Source of the DNA: Sediminibacterium magnilacihabitans
GTDB taxonomy: Bacteria; Bacteroidota; Bacteroidia; Chitinophagales; Chitinophagaceae
DNA: 64,000 bases
Assembly (NCBI GenBank): GCA_002973575.1
Contig: PVEQ01000005.1
Coordinates: forward strand, 62,001-126,000
Direction: 5' to 3'
Below are positions 36,776-44,932 of this stretch, one piece after another. The notes under the pieces are model-generated. The model was not told the DNA's origin. It did not search any database and was given only the letters and a program-made list of their open reading frames with translations. The position numbers and the translations under genes are program-made. Each line of letters starts with the position of its first letter. Position 1 is the first letter of the stretch.

Positions 36776-37423
36776 TTATAAAGTGAGTTCATCTGTATAA
36801 GCGAAATGCTGGTCTTCGTCGAGATCCGTGATGACCATTCCCGCTTTTCTTTTACTGCATTCCCTCGCGATCAATGCAACCGCTTTGGCGGTGTTGGCTC
36901 TATCGAGGTGACTGAACGGTTCATCCATGATCAGCCATTCAAAAGGCTGCATCAATGACCGGATGATAGCTACCCGTTGTTGCTCGCCATAACTGCACAG
37001 GCCGGCACGTTGGTGCAGGATATGCGTGATGCCCAATTCTTCTGCCATCTCATCAATCATTTCAGTATTGTAATAGGGCGTTTGCAATACCCGTTTGAGT
37101 TCTATGTTTTCGCGTGCAGTAAGATGAGGAAACAGCCGCAGGTCCTGGAAAACAATGCTGATCTTCTGTTGGCGCAATGATGCCAGCCCGGCTGCCGTAA
37201 TGGAAGTAAGCAAATGATCGCCCCAGGATATGCGCCCCTCATAATCATGGCGAAGCCTGTACAGCATGTGCACCAATGTGGTTTTGCCTGTACCGCTTGG
37301 CGCTTTTATTTTGATCCATTTTCCCTGACCGAAAACACGACTGGTATTCCAGACATCGGAAGGCTTTTTGAGCAATTTATCTTTCAACGGAAGCGGAAGC
37401 ACCTGTTGCATCACAATGTCCAT
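36776..37423 (-). CDS. LolD-like ABC transporter ATPase with altered signature and H-loop
   Basis: A 215-aa nucleotide-binding subunit. Walker A is APSGTGKTTLVHML, the Q-loop region VFQDLRLFPHLTARENIELK, and Walker B WLIMDEPFSHLD. The signature is SYGEQQRVAI instead of LSGGQQQR, and the H-loop reads VITDLDEDQHF, without the histidine expected in a VTHD motif. These changes may slow or alter hydrolysis, as in ATPases used for mechanical signalling rather than bulk transport. It is followed with no gap by the FtsX-like permease and preceded by a DUF4836 lipoprotein gene. Confidence 0.88.
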   Translation of the reverse strand: MDIVMQQVLPLPLKDKLLKKPSDVWNTSRVFGQGKWIKIKAPSGTGKTTLVHMLYRLRHDYEGRISWGDHLLTSITAAGLASLRQQKISIVFQDLRLFPHLTARENIELKRVLQTPYYNTEMIDEMAEELGITHILHQRAGLCSYGEQQRVAIIRSLMQPFEWLIMDEPFSHLDRANTAKAVALIARECSKRKAGMVITDLDEDQHFAYTDELTL

Positions 37424-37453
37424 AGCTACGATTTGGATATTAGAAAGCGGGGA

Positions 37454-39184
37454 TTAATTGGTATGAATAATGGCAGGTACACCTCCGGGAAAAACCTCCA
37501 GCGCTCTTTCCTTTTTAGCTTGTGCCCGCATATCTACTGCTACATCGGTGAGCAGGCTCGTAAGCGTAACTAAGCTGTTCTGCTTTTCGTTCTGCAGGCG
37601 AACCTCAAAAACAGCGTTGGACGATTTGCCATTGAAAGGACCAGCAGTTACAACAACGTCTTTGAAAGTTGCTTTCGCCGTGTTCATCGACTGGCGGTAA
37701 TTAGAAGATGAATCGTTGGTAGATAAATCGCCAATGGTTCGTGCTATATCAAAATAAAAACAACTTGTTTTGTCTTTAAACCTGTTGGTTACCTCCGGAT
37801 CGATGGCTGCTCTACTGGCGCCTGCCATGTATTGTACATAGGTCAACGAATCGCTGGCAAGGATCAGGTTCTTTGCATCGCCCTGAATATATAAACCAAA
37901 GGCAGACAGGAGACCGCCTCCTTTGTATATATTGCCCTGTTTGGTAACCACGCCCGATTGCGCAGCCTGATCCATGAGCTTGAAAAAGTTGGCTTGATTA
38001 CCTACAGGAATATTGACGATCATTTTGTAAGTAGGCTTGCTGCGTACCATACTCAGTTCGTCGGTTTTATTTTGCGGCTCGGGTTGCTTCAGGCCAATGT
38101 CTGAAAGCACAATGGCCACATCGCCTTTCATGGCTTTATAAAAATCTTCCGTGGAGATCCCCGATTTCTGCAAAAGGTTATTTGCCATTCCTTCCACTTC
38201 CATCTGCTTCAGCAACCCTCCGATAATATCCGGGTTGAAAGCAAAAAGAAGGAAGCCATTGATGTGCTGTGAAGGAAAATGATCGATCAGTGAAAGGTTA
38301 ACCGCCGGACTGGGAAACTGTTTACACAAAGCGGTGAGTAATTCATTGGGGTAACTGGTTGTTTTCGCCAGTATTTTTCCGTCTTCAAAATTGAGGGTGG
38401 AGACGGAATAGTTGTCTTTTACAAAGTCTTCCAGCTTGGGCAACTGAAAGGGCATCATACTGAGCATACCCAGGTAGCTGTTGGAGCTGGTGAAAGCATA
38501 ACCGTCTGCCTTTTCTTTGAAAAGATCGGTAAACAAAGGCACGCTGGCCAAGGATTCTTCTTCTTTCAATGTATAATAACTATTGACTTCTGCTTTTGCA
38601 TTCTCAGCGATGTTACCTGTTTCTGGTTTTTTAAAGCTGCCTGAAACCGAATCGTAAACGGGTCTGGCATTTTGGTTATAAATGGTGGCCATTAGGTACC
38701 GGTCGTTCCACGATAGCACAACGCCATCATCTGCCAGCAGGTAAGAATAGCCATTCTCTTTTTTGATCTCTTTGTTTTTCAGGTCATTCTGTTTTTTCAG
38801 GAATGCTTCGAATTTGGAAGGATCATTAAGACTACCCATTACATTGAATACATTGATGGATTCCTGGGCGCTCTTACCTGGTTTGTTACTGACAAAAAAA
38901 TACAACTGGCTGTTCCAGTTGATGCCGGCATTGTTGCGCAAATCATTGATCTTGGCTTTGTGAGCCGAATCGTCTTTATCGCGACGAAAGAAATTCTCGA
39001 ATAATGAATCGACGCTCAAGCCTCCTTTCTGCAGTTTATCCTGCATAGCTTTGGCATCCAGTACCAAAACAACAGCTGCAGTTTTGGGAATTAGTTTGGC
39101 TTGCTGGGGTGTACGGTTCTTACAAGACGAAAGAACGGCCACCAATAATACGGCGGCTACGGCGTAGCGGACAAGTAACTTCAT
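37454..39184 (-). CDS. DUF4836-family lipoprotein
   Basis: A 576-aa predicted lipoprotein with signal peptide ending LSSC (Cys20). It matches the DUF4836 family by its opening KLIPKTAAVVLVLDAKAMQDK, a NWNSQLYFFVSN strand region, and LADDGVVLSWNDRYLMATIY. The family is widespread in Bacteroidota and has no known function. It is 30 bases upstream of the ATPase gene on the same strand, so it may be the periplasmic or outer-membrane element of that ABC system. Its own -7-like box lies at 39214. Confidence 0.83.
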   Translation of the reverse strand: MKLLVRYAVAAVLLVAVLSSCKNRTPQQAKLIPKTAAVVLVLDAKAMQDKLQKGGLSVDSLFENFFRRDKDDSAHKAKINDLRNNAGINWNSQLYFFVSNKPGKSAQESINVFNVMGSLNDPSKFEAFLKKQNDLKNKEIKKENGYSYLLADDGVVLSWNDRYLMATIYNQNARPVYDSVSGSFKKPETGNIAENAKAEVNSYYTLKEEESLASVPLFTDLFKEKADGYAFTSSNSYLGMLSMMPFQLPKLEDFVKDNYSVSTLNFEDGKILAKTTSYPNELLTALCKQFPSPAVNLSLIDHFPSQHINGFLLFAFNPDIIGGLLKQMEVEGMANNLLQKSGISTEDFYKAMKGDVAIVLSDIGLKQPEPQNKTDELSMVRSKPTYKMIVNIPVGNQANFFKLMDQAAQSGVVTKQGNIYKGGGLLSAFGLYIQGDAKNLILASDSLTYVQYMAGASRAAIDPEVTNRFKDKTSCFYFDIARTIGDLSTNDSSSNYRQSMNTAKATFKDVVVTAGPFNGKSSNAVFEVRLQNEKQNSLVTLTSLLTDVAVDMRAQAKKERALEVFPGGVPAIIHTN

Positions 39185-39213
39185 ATAGGATAGAGATTAA
39201 GGGTTGATATATA

Positions 39214-39221
39214 CGAAGTTA
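39214..39221 (-). promoter_or_regulatory. -7-like box TAACTTCG before the DUF4836 operon
   Basis: TTCG variant of the TAnnTTTG box on the minus strand, 29 bases before the ATG at 39184. Confidence 0.45.
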
Positions 39222-39235
39222 CTATTTGTTATTGC

Positions 39236-42148
39236 TTATTGGATCATTGCTTGATAAATGGCTTCCTGGATGTTTGAACGCACATTTAACTGGCTCAATT
39301 TGTTGTTATTGCGCGTGGGGTTGACCCTGTTGGACAGGAAAATATATACCAGGTTATACCTGGGATCTACCCAAACGCAAGTGCCGGTAAATCCTGTATG
39401 TCCGAATGTAGCCGGTGAAACACTCGCCGAAGGATAGGGCTCTTTGCGGGTAGCATTGTCTTTTTCGGGCTTATCAAAGCCCAGTCCCCTCCGGCTTACC
39501 GTACTGTTATAAGCAGTAAAGCGGTCAACCGTTGTTTTTTGAAAAAAGCGGGTGCCATTGAGTTCGCCGCCATTCAACAACATTTGGTACAACTGCGCCA
39601 GGTCGTAGGCATTGCTGAACAGCCCGGCATGCCCGGCCACTCCGCCGAACATAGCAGCCCCTTCATCGTGTACATCGCCATGGATCAGTTGCATGCGGAA
39701 ATGATGTTCTTCTTCAGTGGGCACAATCACCTGCAAAGGCATCCTTTCCCTCGGCTTGAAAGTGGTGCTGTTCATCTGCAACGGCAGATAAAAATGTGTT
39801 CGTGCATATTGATCCAGGGGCATACCGCTAACGGCCTCTACGATCTTGCCCAGGAATATAAAATCGTTGTCGCTGTACACATAAGTGCCCGGTGCGCCGA
39901 GCTTGCTTTGCAGGATGCGATGATACAGGGTATCCTCCCAATCGTTGCGCAGGAACAGGTTTTCTGCTACGCGATATTGGTGTAGTGCATCTTTGATGAT
40001 ACTGAAATATTGCGGCAATGGTTTACCGGTAACCGTATCAATCACTTCCCTGTAAAATGGAATGAAGGGTACCAGTCCGGCCTGGTGCAATAACACATCA
40101 CTGAGCTTCAGTCCTGCTTTATTCGTACCCCTTGTCCAGGGAAGATAATCGCCCAATGTCTTATCCAGGCTGATCTTCCCTTCTTCATACAACTTCATGA
40201 TGGAAACGGTAGTGGCCGATACTTTCGTTACCGATGCCAGGTCGAATACATCTTCTGTACGCATGGGGGTTTGCTTATCGGAACTGGTATAACCGAATGC
40301 TTTGTAATAAACCAGTTTACCATCTTTGGCTACCAGCACCACACAACCGGGTGCCGCGCCTTTTTCAATGGCATCGGTGGCAATGCGGTCTATCCGGTCG
40401 AGCGCATCCTGGCGCATGCCAACAGCAGCCGGACTTACCTGCGGAAAATAATTGTGATATACAATACCGTCTCCAAACTTAAGTTGACTGTCTACAGTAA
40501 CGGGCAGTTTTCCCTTTGCCTGTATCTTCCCTTGCAACAGATCGGCCGCTGCATTTTGTGTGATGTCGTCGTTCTCGTAGCAGGCTACGAGGTTCTGCGC
40601 ATTGGCTGTGTATTTGAGTGCATACGGATTACCGAATACAAAACTGATGGTGTTGGATTGTTGCAGGCGACTGATGAAATCACGTGCAGCAGCGCTCAAT
40701 CCGAAATCATTGGCGGGCACGCGGCCGTAATTGTGCAAACCCATCACCACTGCATCATAGCCCGAAAGTTGCTGGAGTATATCGGCGGTGTTATTATTCT
40801 TTTCATCGAAGAAAAACAGGTTGGCATGATAATCCTGTTGCAGCCTTGCCGCAAATACATTCGGCTTTACAATTCCAATACCCACATAAGCAACTTTTGT
40901 TGCATGAAGGGGCAGGAGTGTGGTATTGTTTCTGCGCAGCAGCGTAAGCGCATTGGTTGCTATCTCTTGCCTGAGCTGGTTGGTTTGTTGATTGAGCTCA
41001 TCCACCAGGTGCGTGGTGTCGATAGCAGAAAGATGGTTCAATCCCAGGTGGTATTTCGCCAGCAATACTTTTTTCACCCTTGCATTGATGGTTTCCCAAC
41101 TCAGTTTCCCTGCTTTGATGGCTTCTTTTACTTTGGCTATGCTGCCGGGAATATCGCCGGGCAGGCAAAGCATATCATTGCCGGCAATCAGGGAAAGCAC
41201 GGAAGCATCTCCTTTGGGAAAGAATTTAGCTACGCCCTGCATTTCCAGCGCATCGGTAAAAGAAATACCCTGGTAACCCAGTTCCTGGCGCAGCAGGCCG
41301 GTAACATTTTTTACAGAAAGCGAAGTGGGTAAATTAGGTGTGGTGTCGATGGCAGGAATGGAAAGATGCGCGATCATCATGCTGCCCACGCCCGCTTTGA
41401 TGAGCTCACGGAACGGATAAAGCTCCAGTTCATCGAGTTGCGCCTTTGTTTTGTTGATCACCGGCAGGTCTTTGTGTGAGTCAACGGCCACATCGCCATG
41501 ACCCGGGAAATGTTTGGCGCAGGCCATCACGCCCTTGTCCTGCATGCCTTTCATGTATTGTACGCCGTAAAGCGCCACTTTGTATTTGTCTTCACCAAAA
41601 CTGCGCTCGTTGATCACCGGGTTCTGGGGATTGTTATTGATATCTACTACAGGTGCATAATTGACCTGTATGCCCATGCGTTTGCATTGTTCGCCTACCG
41701 CATTGCCAAACCGGTAAATGAGTTGTGCATCAGGTACAGCACCCATCATAAGCTGGCGCGGGAAACTGGTTACACTGTCGAGTCGCATACCAAGTCCCCA
41801 TTCCCCATCGATCGCTATCATCAACGGTGTTTTGGCGATCGACTGGTAATAATTGGTGAGGAGTGCTTGCCTGATGGGCCCTCCCTGGAAAAAGCAGAGT
41901 CCGCCTATATTGTATTTTTTGATCAGTTCGGTCACCTGCGCTACATGATCGGGCCCCAGGTTACTATGTGCCCTGATGATCATCAATTGGGCAATCCGCT
42001 GGTCTTTTGAGAGTTTGCGAAACTTTTTTCTCACCCAACGCGCTGCTTCAGGTGTCTTTTCATAGAACGATTGGGCCTGGGTCATCATTCCCAGCATAAG
42101 AATGAGAATAGGGAGAAGCAGTTTTTTCATAATAGCGCTTGAAGACAC
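39236..42148 (-). CDS. GH3 beta-N-acetylglucosaminidase fused to a class C-type serine hydrolase
   Basis: A 970-aa envelope protein with two enzymes. Residues about 30-370 are a NagZ-type GH3 domain with KHFPGHGDVAVDSHKDLP (catalytic His) and the nucleophile region ISFTDALEMQG. A GH3 C-terminal-like section follows. From about residue 600 there is a beta-lactamase/esterase domain with the SxxK motif SVTK in DLASVTKVSATT, YSDNDF (YxN) and HTGFTG. The likely start is the ATG at 42130 (MKKLLLPILILMLGMMTQAQ signal peptide). Expected role: muropeptide trimming and D-peptide or ester cleavage during wall turnover. Similar fusions occur in other Bacteroidota. Confidence 0.9.
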   Translation of the reverse strand: MSSSAIMKKLLLPILILMLGMMTQAQSFYEKTPEAARWVRKKFRKLSKDQRIAQLMIIRAHSNLGPDHVAQVTELIKKYNIGGLCFFQGGPIRQALLTNYYQSIAKTPLMIAIDGEWGLGMRLDSVTSFPRQLMMGAVPDAQLIYRFGNAVGEQCKRMGIQVNYAPVVDINNNPQNPVINERSFGEDKYKVALYGVQYMKGMQDKGVMACAKHFPGHGDVAVDSHKDLPVINKTKAQLDELELYPFRELIKAGVGSMMIAHLSIPAIDTTPNLPTSLSVKNVTGLLRQELGYQGISFTDALEMQGVAKFFPKGDASVLSLIAGNDMLCLPGDIPGSIAKVKEAIKAGKLSWETINARVKKVLLAKYHLGLNHLSAIDTTHLVDELNQQTNQLRQEIATNALTLLRRNNTTLLPLHATKVAYVGIGIVKPNVFAARLQQDYHANLFFFDEKNNNTADILQQLSGYDAVVMGLHNYGRVPANDFGLSAAARDFISRLQQSNTISFVFGNPYALKYTANAQNLVACYENDDITQNAAADLLQGKIQAKGKLPVTVDSQLKFGDGIVYHNYFPQVSPAAVGMRQDALDRIDRIATDAIEKGAAPGCVVLVAKDGKLVYYKAFGYTSSDKQTPMRTEDVFDLASVTKVSATTVSIMKLYEEGKISLDKTLGDYLPWTRGTNKAGLKLSDVLLHQAGLVPFIPFYREVIDTVTGKPLPQYFSIIKDALHQYRVAENLFLRNDWEDTLYHRILQSKLGAPGTYVYSDNDFIFLGKIVEAVSGMPLDQYARTHFYLPLQMNSTTFKPRERMPLQVIVPTEEEHHFRMQLIHGDVHDEGAAMFGGVAGHAGLFSNAYDLAQLYQMLLNGGELNGTRFFQKTTVDRFTAYNSTVSRRGLGFDKPEKDNATRKEPYPSASVSPATFGHTGFTGTCVWVDPRYNLVYIFLSNRVNPTRNNNKLSQLNVRSNIQEAIYQAMIQ

Positions 42149-42221
42149 AAGATAAGGAATCGGGTGCGTTTTTATGCGTTTTTGTGAGTGAGCATGCGTT
42201 TAAACCCAGACCAAAGCGCAT

Positions 42222-42243
42222 AAAAAAACCGGCAGCGCCGGCT
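42222..42243 (-). terminator. Terminator of the DUF5606 gene
   Basis: Stem CCGGC/GCCGG (42229-42241) with a 3-base loop, followed on the minus strand by seven T. It separates the DUF5606 gene from the GH3-fusion gene. Confidence 0.8.
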
Positions 42244-42264
42244 TTATCTTTTGCTGTTGATGGT

Positions 42265-42669
42265 TTACGCTTCGGCTGGTGGCTCTTCGTTCAGCTTCAG
42301 TTCTACCTGGTTGGCCTTCAGTATATTGAACCATTTGACCATTTTCTTCATGTCGCTGGCATATACACGATCGAAATCCATATCGGGGTATACTTTCTGA
42401 AAATAAGCTTTTACAGCCTTATCGTCTTTATCAGACGGCAGGGCAGCTTTGCTTTTATCCATGGCCTGGAACACTTCCACCAGGTTTACATTTTCACGAA
42501 CCGTATATACTTCGATGCTTTCGAGGTGAGAGAAATTATGCACCCGGCTGCTCACGAACTTGGTGCTTTTATCATCCAGAGAACGTACAATGGCGCCGTC
42601 TGTCTTGCTGCCCACCAGCTCAAATAAACCCGCGATACCAGTTACCGAAATCAATTTGCTGTACTCCAT
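42265..42669 (-). CDS. DUF5606-family cytosolic protein
   Basis: A 134-aa protein without signal peptide or TM segment. Its opening EYSKLISVTGIAGLFELVGSK and the helix MKKMVKWFNILKANQVEL fit DUF5606, a conserved Bacteroidota family of unknown function. The acidic tail (NEEPPAEA) is typical. It is a single gene with its own terminator. Upstream, a region of about 200 bases shared with the divergent DinB gene holds two inverted repeats, so expression may be regulated. Confidence 0.82.
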   Translation of the reverse strand: MEYSKLISVTGIAGLFELVGSKTDGAIVRSLDDKSTKFVSSRVHNFSHLESIEVYTVRENVNLVEVFQAMDKSKAALPSDKDDKAVKAYFQKVYPDMDFDRVYASDMKKMVKWFNILKANQVELKLNEEPPAEA

Positions 42670-42706
42670 ATAAACTTACTGTTAAGAGTTGCAAAGTAAA
42701 GGGAAA

Positions 42707-42724
42707 AATAACTAACTAGTTATT
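42707..42724. promoter_or_regulatory. Inverted repeat AATAACTA-N2-TAGTTATT
   Basis: A perfect 8-bp dyad in the divergent region between the DUF5606 (minus) and DinB (plus) genes, about 40 bases from the DUF5606 start. It is a candidate operator for either direction. Confidence 0.5.
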
Positions 42725-42728
42725 TGAA

Positions 42729-42749
42729 CGGTTTTGAATTCGAAAACCG
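42729..42749. promoter_or_regulatory. Inverted repeat CGGTTTT-N7-AAAACCG
   Basis: A second dyad in the same divergent region, only 5 bases from the first. It overlaps a possible -33 TTTG (42733-42736) that pairs with TTATTTTG at 42755-42762 for the DinB gene. Confidence 0.45.
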
Positions 42750-42870
42750 ATTTATTATTTTGACCCTCCAAAATCATCAACATGAAATGAGTTATCGTAC
42801 ATGGCATTTTTAGGTTTATGTGTACCAGGCAAATTTTATGTGAACATTACAAACAATAAAAAAAACACAC

Positions 42871-43428
42871 ATGAAAAAGCTGTTCACCTTTTTTTCTTTA
42901 CTAATGCTGCTGTTGGTCACGGCACCTGCTTTGCGGGCACAGGATCTTCCGGCAGACAGTGTCCGGGCGCAAATGATACGCGATTGGGAAAGGGCCAAAG
43001 TGTATACCAATGCGTACCTGGCTGTTATGCCGGCCGATAAGTATGATGCCAAGCCGAATGACAGTATCCGTACTTTTGCGCAGCAAATGCTGCACCTGGC
43101 TACTGCCAATATCGGGCTGATGGCAAACGCCACCGGTAATGCCATGCTGTATCCTCCGGGACGTCTCTTTTCACTGGAAAAAACAAAAAGCGCTCAAAGC
43201 GTGGATTCTGTTCATTATTATGTGAATGAGAGTTATGATTATGCCATCAACAGTATTAAAAATATGGATATGGCGAAATTATGGGAGCCGGTGACCCTGT
43301 TTGGTTTCTCTGCTTCCCGGTATGCTTTTTTGTTGAAAGTATTTGAACACCAGACACACCATCGTGGCCAGTGTACCATCTATATCCGTACCCAGGGCAT
43401 CAAGCCTCCGCAGGAAATGTTATTCTGA
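42871..43428 (+). CDS. Secreted DinB-family (four-helix bundle) protein
   Basis: A 185-aa protein with signal peptide (KKLFTFFSLLMLLLVTAPALRAQ) and a DinB/YfiT-like helical bundle. The probable metal site is HQTHHRGQ near residue 160, together with an earlier HLA near the QQMLHLATANIG helix. DinB proteins include thiol S-transferases, but most have no known reaction. A long leader of about 100 bases separates the ATG from the likely promoter at 42755-42762, and no competing upstream start fits. Confidence 0.85.
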   Translation: MKKLFTFFSLLMLLLVTAPALRAQDLPADSVRAQMIRDWERAKVYTNAYLAVMPADKYDAKPNDSIRTFAQQMLHLATANIGLMANATGNAMLYPPGRLFSLEKTKSAQSVDSVHYYVNESYDYAINSIKNMDMAKLWEPVTLFGFSASRYAFLLKVFEHQTHHRGQCTIYIRTQGIKPPQEMLF

Positions 43429-43456
43429 AACATGAATTTGTAAACATCAACTACAA

Positions 43457-43492
43457 TAAAAAAGCTGCCCATTGTAACGGGCAACTTTTTTA
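43457..43492. terminator. Bidirectional terminator
   Basis: Stem TGCCC (43466-43470) with GGGCA (43479-43483), extended across one mismatch by a G-C pair and flanking A and T runs (AAAAAA on one side, TTTTTT on the other). It serves the convergent DinB and DUF1579 genes. Confidence 0.8.
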
Positions 43493-43512
43493 TTGGGAAT
43501 AACGGGTTCCTT

Positions 43513-44145
43513 TTATTTGTTGCGGGTAAATAAAATCTCCATCGATTTGTATTCTTTTCCGCCAGGCCCGGGTGCGAACATGACCATGACCTGTGTATTG
43601 GCATCTTTTTCAGTGAACATTTGGTGTGCGGTTACTTCTTTACCTGTACTTGGGTCTATCATCGAGCCTTTGAGATCCATGGTTTTCGTGGCTGGGTCCC
43701 AGGGGCCTTCCATTTTCATCACACCGGTACCCATATTGTCCATCCAGGTGGAGATGAATAGTTTTTTGGCATTATCATAAGCCAGTGTGCCCATTCCTTC
43801 AAAAGGCATTCCGTTGAAAGTGCCGGTAAAAGCAGAAGCCTGGTAACGTCCGCCCAAGACCATTTTGTTAACGGCAGTGGCTGTACTGGCAATAGGTGGC
43901 GCACCTGGCTGCATCCAGGTACTAATAGTGCAACTCCAGTTGCCATCCCAGGATGCCATCATTTTGTGCATGTCGCCAGGTGCCATATAAGCCTGCCAGT
44001 TCTTCATCATCGTGGTAGAATCAGGAGTTGAGGAGGAAGCTTGTTGCGTACCGTCTTTGGCCATGCCGCTTTCTTCTTTTTTGGTATTGTTGCAGGCGGT
44101 TGATGCAAGCAGTAGCACAGCAGCCAGCAAATGGATATTTTTCAT
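43513..44145 (-). CDS. DUF1579-family lipoprotein
   Basis: A 210-aa predicted lipoprotein with signal peptide ending STAC (Cys18) and a low-complexity linker (about residues 20-45). The DUF1579 domain follows, with WDGNWSCTISTWMQPGAPP, NKMVLGGRYQASAFTGTFNG and MPFEGMGTLAYDNAKKLF. The family forms a small beta-barrel-like fold with no known function. It is an isolated gene, convergent with DinB across a shared terminator. Confidence 0.88.
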   Translation of the reverse strand: MKNIHLLAAVLLLASTACNNTKKEESGMAKDGTQQASSSTPDSTTMMKNWQAYMAPGDMHKMMASWDGNWSCTISTWMQPGAPPIASTATAVNKMVLGGRYQASAFTGTFNGMPFEGMGTLAYDNAKKLFISTWMDNMGTGVMKMEGPWDPATKTMDLKGSMIDPSTGKEVTAHQMFTEKDANTQVMVMFAPGPGGKEYKSMEILFTRNK

Positions 44146-44217
44146 AAGGTCCGTTTTAGTGGATATGAAAAATACAAACCCCTTCCGGCAATGTCAAGCG
44201 ATCAGCAGGGAATTATT

Positions 44218-44877
44218 TTATGAGTGGTTGCCCGTGCTAACCTGTTTTAAAGCCGCGTCTAACCTGGCCCGGAGCGTTTCATAATCGGTATAGCCTCTGG
44301 ACAGCAGGTGAAAACGGCTGTCGGTTTCCTGCAACAGCAGGCAGGGGAAGCCCGTTACCTGCAATTGTTTGACCAGCGAAAATTCATAATGCGCTTGCAC
44401 TTTGTATTCTTCGCTTTTGAGCTTGCTGTAAAAAACCTTTTCATCGATACCGTATTTTTCCAGTAAATGACGATAAGCTTCGTCATCGGTCAGGTCGCGC
44501 CCTTCGTAGTGCAATGCATGCTGCAGATCAGATGCGAACTCCAGTTGCTTGTTGGGATAAAAAGTTTTGAAAATACACAGTGCAATGGCGGGTTTTTCAG
44601 AATTAGGGTACCAATCGCTCAACTCCGGATGATTGATATGCCAGAGATAATCATTACCAAATTGAATGCCTGTATATTCTTCAACGGTTTTATAAGCCTC
44701 TTGGATATAACCTGCAGTAGCGCCGATATGCACAGGTTCTTTCGGCAAGATCATACCGCCGGATAATACCTGTACAGGTAACTGAGGATAATGTGCAGCT
44801 ATTTTTTTTATTACCGGACTGAACCCATAACACCACCCACAATAAGCATCATAACAGTAAATAAGAGAAGGTTCCAT
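44218..44877 (-). CDS. DsbA-family (FrnE-like) thioredoxin-fold oxidoreductase
   Basis: A 219-aa cytosolic thioredoxin-fold protein. The active-site motif C13-G-W-C16 is in YDAYCGWCYGFSP, and the helical insert and C-terminal TGFPCLLLQE (cis-Pro loop) are typical of the DsbA/FrnE branch. No signal peptide is present, so it probably acts on cytosolic thiols. It is divergent from a DegT-family aminotransferase gene. Its -7 box TATCTTTG ends only 4 bases before the ATG, so the mRNA is essentially leaderless. Confidence 0.9.
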   Translation of the reverse strand: MEPSLIYCYDAYCGWCYGFSPVIKKIAAHYPQLPVQVLSGGMILPKEPVHIGATAGYIQEAYKTVEEYTGIQFGNDYLWHINHPELSDWYPNSEKPAIALCIFKTFYPNKQLEFASDLQHALHYEGRDLTDDEAYRHLLEKYGIDEKVFYSKLKSEEYKVQAHYEFSLVKQLQVTGFPCLLLQETDSRFHLLSRGYTDYETLRARLDAALKQVSTGNHS

Positions 44878-44881
44878 TACA

Positions 44882-44889
44882 CAAAGATA
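44882..44889 (-). promoter_or_regulatory. -7 promoter box TATCTTTG, near-leaderless DsbA-like gene
   Basis: Exact TAnnTTTG match on the minus strand, ending 4 bases before the ATG at 44877. Confidence 0.65.
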
Positions 44890-44906
44890 GTCTACTCAAG
44901 TTTCTC

Positions 44907-44914
44907 TACCTTTG
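44907..44914 (+). promoter_or_regulatory. -7 promoter box TACCTTTG before the DegT-family gene
   Basis: Exact TAnnTTTG match 18 bases before the ATG at 44933. It sits 17 bases from the divergent -7 box, so the two promoters overlap. Confidence 0.65.
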
Positions 44915-44932
44915 TTGAACAACTTTAAGCGT

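Noticed and set aside
42801..43040. Small plus-strand frame upstream of the DinB gene
   Set aside because: It overlaps the DinB signal sequence in another frame and has no family features.
44912..44932. TTG start for the DegT-family aminotransferase
   Set aside because: The TTG falls inside the -7 box TACCTTTG, so it would not be transcribed.
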